10,447 bases of DNA from Candidatus Altimarinota bacterium (GTDB lineage Bacteria > Patescibacteriota > Gracilibacteria > RBG-16-42-10), in contig JAGNZB010000041.1 in NCBI GenBank assembly GCA_017984655.1, positions 1-10,447 of the forward strand. The letters are read 5' to 3'. How positions within the stretch are numbered: position 1 is the stretch's first letter; each line of letters begins with the position of its first letter. This document shows, one piece after another, positions 6,129 to 10,447 of the stretch. The position numbers and the translations under genes are program-made. The notes beneath the pieces are model-generated. The model worked only from the letters and a program-made list of their open reading frames with translations, was not told where the DNA came from and did not search any database.

Positions 6129-8690
6129 CTACTTGGTTTTCTTCTTACTGGTCGTTGATTGCTTGCTCTTGGGCTTTGATTTCTTCTTGGTGGTAGTCTT
6201 GCTGCCAGCTTTCTTTGGCTTGCCTTGTTTGAGCTGAATCAGTTCGATGGCTTCCTCAAGCGTAATCTCTTCTATGGAACTTCCTTTGGGTACACTCGCA
6301 AATACTTTTGAGCCATCAGTGATATAGGGGCCAAATCGACCTTCCATAATTTTGACCGGTTTCTTGGTCTCCGGGCTAATGCCCAATTCACGTAGGCTTT
6401 GGCTACCTTGGCGACGACCTGTTTTCTCCATTTTGAGAATAGTCAGAGCATCATCCAGGGTGAGTGTCAGTAAGTCATATTCTTTGGGAATAGAGCGGAA
6501 CTCGGTGGCCTTTTTGATATAAGGACCAAATCGACCGATACTGGCTGTGACTGTTTCGCCATTGTCTGTGCCAACTGTTCGGGGCAAGCTGAGGAGCTGG
6601 AGAGCTTCTTCGACTGTGGGAGGATTGTGGAGATTGGCGGATACTGGGACTAGTTTTGGGCCATACGCGAGCGATACTTTCTTTGCTTTTGTTTTGGCTG
6701 CCTTATCATCTTCCCCAAGCTGGAGATATGGTCCATAGCGGCCATTGCGTAAGGTGATCATGAGCTCCGTTGCTGGATCTGGGCCAATATTGACGTTCTC
6801 TACTACTTTGCCATCAATAGTCTTGGCGTTCTTACAATCAGGATAGCGTGAGCATGATAAGAACTTACCAAAGCGACTCAGCTTAATGACCATTGGAGAG
6901 CCACAAACATCACAGATCTCGTCGGTCTGCTCACTGACGACGTCAGCTTTGGCAATATGTTCTTTTTTGTCACTAATTTCTTGGTGGAGTGGCTTGTAGT
7001 AGTTGCGGACGATATCTACCCAATTTGCCTTGCCTTCAGCAATTTGGTCAAGCTTCTGCTCCATATCTGCAGTGAAGTGGACATTGATATAGGGATCAAA
7101 AAACTTCACTAAGAAATCATTGACTACTTCAGCGGTGTCAGTCGGGATGAGGGTTTTGCCTTCTTTTTCTACGTAGCCTCGTGCGACGATAGTCGATATC
7201 GTTGGGGCATAGGTACTTGGTCTACCAATACCTTCTTGTTCTAGTTTCTTTACCAGACTTGACTCAGTATATCGTGCTGGTGGTTTTGTGAAGTGTTGGT
7301 TGGGTAGCAGCTTCTCTAATTGTACTTTTTGATTGACCACAACTGGTGGCAGGATGCTTTCACCTTCCATCTGATCAACATCTTCGGCATCAAAATCCTC
7401 CATGTAGGCCTTGATAAAGCCGGGGAAGGTAATCACTTGGCCTGTGGTGTGAAATGTATAGATATGTGCTTGTTCGGGGACATCGATGTCAGCACTGACT
7501 TGCTTGATTTTGGCTTCTGCCATTTGGCAGGCGATGGTGCGTTGCCAGATCAAGCGGTAGAGAGCGAGCTGATCACCACGTAGTACATTGAGACTTTGGA
7601 TATGATCTGGGGTCAGAGTGATTTGAACTGGGCGGATTGCTTCATGGGCTTCTTGTGCTGATTGTTTGCTCTTGTATCCTCGGGTAGATTCTGGCAGATA
7701 TTCTTGACCGTATTGGGTGACTATCATCTTGCGGATATCGTCGAGCGCTGACTTTGCGAGGTTGACTGAGTCGGTACGCATGTAGGTAATGAGACCGGTA
7801 CGGCCGTCGGCAAGATCGATACCTTCATAGAGTTGCTGAGCGACAGCCATAGTTTGTTTGACTGAGAAACCTAGCTTGCGTGAAGCTTCTTGCTGGAGTG
7901 TTGATGTGATAAATGGTGGTGCTGGGTAGCGATTTTTCTCTTTCTCGACCAGATCAGTTACTGTACCGTCAGTGGGCAATTTCTTCAGTGCTGCTAAGAT
8001 CGGTTTTGTGTCTGGCTCGCTATTGAGAGTGGCTTTCTGATGGTCTATTTGGCTCAGTGCTGCTTGGAATGTGGCACCTGTTTTAGTAGAGAATTGTCCA
8101 GTGATACTCCAGCTTTCTACTGGTACAAAGGCCCTAATTTCACGTTCACGTTCGACGATAAGCCGTACGGCTACTGACTGTACCCGACCAGCTGATAATC
8201 CGTAGCGAATTTTTTGCCAGAGGAGTGGAGAAAGTTCATAACCAACGATACGGTCAAGAATCCGGCGCGCCTGTTGGGCATCGACGAGATCAATATTGAT
8301 TTTCTGTGGATCAGATAATGCATGAAGAATAGCTTCTTTGGTGATTTCATGAAAAGCCACTCGATGAATTTGTTGCGTCTTCTTGATCGGTAGTGCCTGC
8401 GTCAAATGCCAACCAATTGCTTCACCTTCTCGATCCGGATCTGTCGCGATCCAGACAGTCTCAGCTGATTTTAATAATGTCTTGAGTTCTTTGACAGCAT
8501 TCTGGGTGCGGGCTTCTTTTGAGACGACATAGGTTGGTTCAAAATTGTTTTCAGGATCCACTCCTAGTTTTGATTTTGGCAAGTCACGAATGTGGCCAAA
8601 TGAAGCACGTACTACATAGTCCTTGCTGAGGAACTTACTAATAGTCTGCGCTTTGGCAGGTGACTCGACGATAACAAGATTCTTGGCCAT
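6129..8690 (-). CDS. topA: DNA topoisomerase I (type IA)
   Basis: The enzyme relaxes negative supercoils through a transient 5'-phosphotyrosyl break. The 853-residue protein begins with a Toprim domain (E9 in VIVESPAKA; D84, D86 and E88 in TDPDREGE). The type IA core spans about 130-585 with active-site Y303 and R305 in ITYMRTDS. One four-cysteine zinc module follows (C593, C596, C613, C619). The C-terminal region has three RFGPY-type repeats (starting about 651, 720 and 785) and a Lys/Ser/Thr-rich tail (about 822-853) of the kind that binds DNA or RNA polymerase. E. coli TopA has more zinc modules; the single module plus repeats is a common bacterial alternative. The start MAKNLVIVESPAK is the canonical family start. 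No Shine-Dalgarno is present. Two candidate promoters lie upstream, and the 66-residue ORF follows downstream. Confidence 0.97.
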   Translation of the reverse strand: MAKNLVIVESPAKAQTISKFLSKDYVVRASFGHIRDLPKSKLGVDPENNFEPTYVVSKEARTQNAVKELKTLLKSAETVWIATDPDREGEAIGWHLTQALPIKKTQQIHRVAFHEITKEAILHALSDPQKINIDLVDAQQARRILDRIVGYELSPLLWQKIRYGLSAGRVQSVAVRLIVEREREIRAFVPVESWSITGQFSTKTGATFQAALSQIDHQKATLNSEPDTKPILAALKKLPTDGTVTDLVEKEKNRYPAPPFITSTLQQEASRKLGFSVKQTMAVAQQLYEGIDLADGRTGLITYMRTDSVNLAKSALDDIRKMIVTQYGQEYLPESTRGYKSKQSAQEAHEAIRPVQITLTPDHIQSLNVLRGDQLALYRLIWQRTIACQMAEAKIKQVSADIDVPEQAHIYTFHTTGQVITFPGFIKAYMEDFDAEDVDQMEGESILPPVVVNQKVQLEKLLPNQHFTKPPARYTESSLVKKLEQEGIGRPSTYAPTISTIVARGYVEKEGKTLIPTDTAEVVNDFLVKFFDPYINVHFTADMEQKLDQIAEGKANWVDIVRNYYKPLHQEISDKKEHIAKADVVSEQTDEICDVCGSPMVIKLSRFGKFLSCSRYPDCKNAKTIDGKVVENVNIGPDPATELMITLRNGRYGPYLQLGEDDKAAKTKAKKVSLAYGPKLVPVSANLHNPPTVEEALQLLSLPRTVGTDNGETVTASIGRFGPYIKKATEFRSIPKEYDLLTLTLDDALTILKMEKTGRRQGSQSLRELGISPETKKPVKIMEGRFGPYITDGSKVFASVPKGSSIEEITLEEAIELIQLKQGKPKKAGSKTTTKKKSKPKSKQSTTSKKKTK

Positions 8691-8714
8691 ATTGAAAGCA
8701 GGTAGACGAAGGGG

Positions 8715-8742
8715 AGTATAGGGGAAGAGGGTGAAAAGACAA
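8715..8742 (-). promoter_or_regulatory. Candidate proximal topA promoter
   Basis: On the minus strand TTGTCT (8737-8742) is 16 bases upstream of TATACT (8715-8720), four and five matches of six. Transcription would start near 8708, leaving a leader of about 18 bases before the topA ATG at 8690. Confidence 0.4.
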
Positions 8743-8750
8743 ACAAAAGG

Positions 8751-8781
8751 AATTATAAATTACAAATTACAAATTACAAAT
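8751..8781. repeat. Heptanucleotide tandem repeat (AAATTAC)
   Basis: Three exact copies of AAATTAC occupy 8757-8777, followed by a partial copy (AAAT, 8778-8781) and preceded by a degenerate one (AATTATA). It lies 60-90 bases upstream of topA in non-coding DNA and overlaps a candidate promoter. Such short tandem heptads can change copy number by slippage. Confidence 0.85.
8752..8779 (-). promoter_or_regulatory. Candidate distal topA promoter inside the heptad repeat
   Basis: On the minus strand a perfect TATAAT (8752-8757) stands 16 bases downstream of TTGTAA (8774-8779, four of six). The hexamers lie at the edge of and within the AAATTAC tandem repeat, which offers TTGTAA at seven-base intervals. 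The leader would be about 55 bases. Confidence 0.35.
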
Positions 8782-8820
8782 GAGCACCCATGACTGTATA
8801 TGTATGAGCATATGGGGACA

Positions 8821-8928
8821 TTCTTATTCTTATTTCCTCTTATCCTAATCCTTATCCTTCAGTTGCCGAAAGTATGGCTATCTTAAACTATCACCAACTC
8901 GGATAAAGTTAGGATAAAGAATAAGAAA
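8821..8928. repeat. Long imperfect inverted repeat between tRNA-His and topA
   Basis: A pyrimidine-rich arm (8821-8857, built on repeated CTTAT and TTATCC) is matched imperfectly by a purine-rich arm (8901-8928, GGATAA and GAATAAGAA). Nested inside, AGTTG (about 8861-8865) pairs with CAACT (about 8895-8899) next to TTATCC/GGATAA, so the whole could fold as one interrupted hairpin with a loop near 8866-8894. I see no open reading frame of note in it. It could be a structured RNA, a small palindromic element or simply low-complexity sequence. Confidence 0.4.
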
Positions 8929-8943
8929 TCGCCGATGGCAACT
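8915..8943 (-). terminator. Putative terminator of tRNA-His
   Basis: Beginning just after the tRNA's CCA on the minus strand, AGTTGCC and GGCGATT (8937-8943 with 8927-8933) form a seven-pair stem with two wobbles and a three-base loop, followed by the T-rich TCTTATTCTTT. The tight loop and interrupted T tract make it a moderate candidate. Confidence 0.4.
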
Positions 8944-8944
8944 G

Positions 8945-9022
8945 TGGGACGCACGATGGGTCTCGAACCCACGACCTTTAGGACCACAACCTAACGCTCT
9001 AACCAACTGAGCTACGTGCGTC
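8945..9022 (-). tRNA. tRNA-His (anticodon GTG)
   Basis: The minus strand folds into a full cloverleaf: acceptor ACGCACG/CGTGCGT, D stem GCTC/GAGC with GG in the loop, anticodon stem TTAGG/CCTAA with loop TTGTGGT, and T arm GTGGG-TTCGAGA-CCCAT. The anticodon is GTG, histidine. Consistent with this, an extra G precedes position 1 (base 9022) and can pair with discriminator C73 (base 8948), the G-1:C73 identity element of tRNA-His. CCA is encoded at 8947-8945. The variable loop is the short class I type. It is transcribed away from the SLH gene. Confidence 0.97.
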
Positions 9023-9040
9023 ATAAAATTGCGTTGGCAA

Positions 9041-9067
9041 ATTAATATGTTTACAGCTTTTTGTAAA
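9041..9067 (-). promoter_or_regulatory. Candidate tRNA-His promoter
   Basis: On the minus strand TTTACA (9062-9067, five of six) lies 15 bases before ATTAAT (9041-9046, four of six). The start would fall about ten bases ahead of the mature tRNA. The spacing is short, so the call is tentative. Confidence 0.25.
9050..9067. promoter_or_regulatory. Inverted repeat TTTACA-N6-TGTAAA between divergent genes
   Basis: A perfect six-base inverted repeat (9050-9055 and 9062-9067, spacer GCTTTT) sits midway between tRNA-His and the SLH-cupredoxin gene. Each arm could serve as a -35 hexamer for one direction (plus-strand partner TATGCT at 9072-9077), or the symmetry could be an operator. Its function is unknown. 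Confidence 0.35.
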
Positions 9068-9080
9068 GGTTTATGCTCGC

Positions 9081-9109
9081 TAGACAAGTGGTCGACAGTT
9101 TCTTAGTAT
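9081..9109 (+). promoter_or_regulatory. Promoter of the SLH-cupredoxin gene
   Basis: TAGACA (9081-9086, five of six) and TAGTAT (9104-9109, four of six) are separated by exactly 17 bases, giving a start near 9116 and a leader of about 17 bases before the ATG at 9133. An in-frame ATG at 9073 lies upstream of this promoter, supporting 9133 as the true start. Confidence 0.5.
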
Positions 9110-9132
9110 CCTTTTGTCTTAAAGCTCTCAGT

Positions 9133-10053
9133 ATGTCGCTTCGCTTTCGATTGGTTGGTGTTTTGCTTAGTGCTGTGGTGGCTTTGCCCCAGGCAGTAGC
9201 AGCGACAAACTTTCCTGATGTGTCCGCTTCTGATCCTCATTATCAAGCGATTCAATATCTTCGTGATCGTACGATTCTCAATGGCTATCCTGATGGATTG
9301 TTTCGGCCTGATGGCATCGTTACTCGTGCTGAGATTATCAAGATTGCTGCCAATGGTGCTGGGATTGCAACGGTGAGTTTTGCTACTCAGAACTCTTCAT
9401 TTCCCGATGTGGCCAATAATCATCCCCTGAAACAATTTATCAACTGGGCGCAGACTACTGGTGTAGTCAAAGGCTATAGTGATGGTAGTTTCCGTCCTGA
9501 AGCTGGTGTGACCCGTGGTGAAGCTGCCAAGATTTTGCTCAAGATCAACAACTTACAGCCGGATGTGCCGAGCAACTATTATTTTCTTGATGTGCCACAG
9601 ACTTTGGATCTCGCCCCATATGTTTATTTTTCCGTATTGAAAAATTTGATTTCTGCCAATGGGAATCGGTACGGTACTGGTATTGGTATGAAGCGTGGTG
9701 ATGTGGCTGAGATGATGTATCGAGTACTGATTATCAAGCAAAACAATTACGCTCCTTTTGGTGGTGCGCAGCTGACCACACCATCAGCTCCTGCAGCGAA
9801 GACTCTCAATGTGTCGATGTCAGGCTTTCGTTTCAATCCGCCAGCAATTACGATCAATGTTGGCGATACCATTGTCTGGAAGAATCTGGAGAATGCACCT
9901 CACCATATCGTGTTTGATAGTATTCCAGGTCAGACTGGTTCCGGTGTGCTAGGCAAAGATGATAGTTATTCCTATACTTTCACTACTGCTGGGACATTCA
10001 ATTATCATTGTCAGCTTCATGCTGAGATGATTGGTTCTGTCCAAGTTCTCTAA
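9133..10053 (+). CDS. Exported SLH-domain protein with C-terminal cupredoxin domain
   Basis: From the ATG at 9133 the product is 306 residues. It opens with a classic signal peptide (about 1-23: basic MSLRFR, hydrophobic core, then PQAVAA), which would be buried if the upstream ATG at 9073 were used. Three S-layer-homology repeats follow at about 26-73, 89-137 and 150-200, with typical FPDV, GYPDGLFRPDG and VTRAE/VTRGE motifs; the third is degenerate. After a Pro/Ala/Thr linker, residues 224-306 form a plastocyanin/amicyanin-like cupredoxin domain. The four type 1 copper ligands are visible: H257 (APHHIVF), C293, H296 and M299 (HCQLHAEM, the amicyanin C-x2-H-x2-M spacing). SLH repeats normally bind cell-wall polymer, so this is likely a surface-anchored copper protein for electron transfer or copper binding. 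The redox partner is unknown. hisS follows after 18 bases. Confidence 0.9.
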   Translation: MSLRFRLVGVLLSAVVALPQAVAATNFPDVSASDPHYQAIQYLRDRTILNGYPDGLFRPDGIVTRAEIIKIAANGAGIATVSFATQNSSFPDVANNHPLKQFINWAQTTGVVKGYSDGSFRPEAGVTRGEAAKILLKINNLQPDVPSNYYFLDVPQTLDLAPYVYFSVLKNLISANGNRYGTGIGMKRGDVAEMMYRVLIIKQNNYAPFGGAQLTTPSAPAAKTLNVSMSGFRFNPPAITINVGDTIVWKNLENAPHHIVFDSIPGQTGSGVLGKDDSYSYTFTTAGTFNYHCQLHAEMIGSVQVL

Positions 10054-10071
10054 AATTATTTTGTTTTCTTT

Positions 10072-10447
10072 ATGATTGAAGCTCGTACTCTCCAAGGTTT
10101 TTCAGATTTTTTGCCAGAAGCGATGTATCTCAGACGGTATTTGTCTGATACGTGGCGTCAGACTTTTACGGCATTTGGTTATGGTGAATTAGATACACCT
10201 TCATTGGAATATGAAGATATTCTGATGGGCAAGATTGGTGAGGATGAAAAGTTGATTTACCGGTTTGTCGATAATGGTGACCGTCATGTCGCACTTCGCT
10301 ATGATCAGACCGTGCCACTGGCTCGTGTGGTAGTGCAGCATCGCAATGATCTCAAGATGCCATTCAAACGCTATCAGATCAGCAAAGTGTGGCGTGCTGA
10401 TAGTCCTCGTAAGGGGCGTAAAAGAGAATTTTATCAATGTGATGCCG
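10072..10447 (+). CDS. hisS: Histidyl-tRNA synthetase, N-terminal part (3' truncated by window)
   Basis: The first 125 codons are present. The N-terminus LQGFSDFLPEAM matches the family's G-x-x-D-x-LP opening. LRYDQTVPLAR (75-85) is the ATP/histidine-site motif in its LRYDxTVP form, and class II motif 2 is complete (98-124, FKRYQISKVWRADSP then KGRKREFYQCD). The LRYD form is the one typical of archaeal/eukaryotic-type HisRS and some bacteria, where many bacteria have LRPEGT. The pseudo-paralogue HisZ is unlikely given the intact motif 2. The start ATG is preceded by TAAAAT at 10051-10056 and a T-rich stretch, without Shine-Dalgarno. It lies 18 bases after the SLH-cupredoxin gene, so read-through transcription is possible. 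Its tRNA substrate is encoded about 1 kb upstream on the other strand. Confidence 0.93.
   Translation, partial: MIEARTLQGFSDFLPEAMYLRRYLSDTWRQTFTAFGYGELDTPSLEYEDILMGKIGEDEKLIYRFVDNGDRHVALRYDQTVPLARVVVQHRNDLKMPFKRYQISKVWRADSPRKGRKREFYQCDA

Noticed and set aside
8775-8821. 15-codon minus-strand ORF ahead of topA as a leader peptide
   Set aside because: It is too short, overlaps the heptad repeat and has no supporting start signal or known precedent for topA.
8878-9087. 69-residue minus-strand ORF
   Set aside because: It runs straight through the tRNA-His gene; this is a well-known false ORF type.
9073-9132. Upstream ATG adding 20 residues to the SLH-cupredoxin protein
   Set aside because: It lies upstream of the best promoter and would bury the clear signal peptide that starts at 9133.
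1-10447. CRISPR array, transposon, phage or toxin-antitoxin module
   Set aside because: I looked for regularly spaced repeats, transposase or integrase motifs, terminal inverted repeats and paired small genes on both strands and found none; the heptad repeat has no spacers.

Overview
The window looks like a piece of a small-genome bacterial chromosome, most likely from the Candidate Phyla Radiation (Patescibacteria). This rests on protein style and context, not on a marker gene. The ThrRS lacks its N-terminal TGS domain, an S-layer-homology protein carries a cupredoxin domain, very small basic proteins sit between housekeeping genes, and no start codon in the window has a recognisable Shine-Dalgarno sequence. 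TGA is used as an ordinary stop (rpiB, ABC exporter), so this is not one of the lineages that read UGA as glycine. No mobile element, CRISPR array, phage gene or rRNA is visible. The window is mostly ordinary core-genome content with some interesting details.

Layout, left to right. Positions 1-904 (+) hold the end of rpiB, overlapped by rpe through ATGA, then a rho-independent terminator. These two enzymes interconvert pentose phosphates in the non-oxidative pentose phosphate pathway. Positions 926-2814 (+) hold thrS and two successive 3' hairpins, the second with a clean T run. Positions 2877-4028 (+) hold a 46-residue basic ORF and a gene for a membrane-anchored, lysozyme-like putative cell-wall hydrolase, closed by a terminator. 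Positions 4042-5787 (-) hold an ABC exporter half-transporter facing the hydrolase gene. Positions 5811-8690 (-) hold topA followed by a 66-residue basic protein and a strong terminator, probably one transcription unit. Positions 8691-8944 are non-coding, with two candidate topA promoters, a heptanucleotide tandem repeat and a long imperfect inverted repeat. A tRNA-His(GTG) gene lies on the minus strand at 8945-9022. Divergently from it, 9133-10053 (+) encodes an exported SLH-cupredoxin protein, and 18 bases later hisS begins and runs off the window.

The genes fall into three themes. Translation is represented by thrS, hisS and tRNA-His, the last two being an enzyme and its substrate encoded about 1 kb apart. 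Cell envelope is represented by the hydrolase, exporter and SLH-cupredoxin. DNA topology and central carbon metabolism are represented by topA and by rpiB-rpe. Two apparent long starts (TTG at 878 and TTG at 5850) lie inside terminator hairpins, so I moved thrS to 926 and the exporter to 5787.
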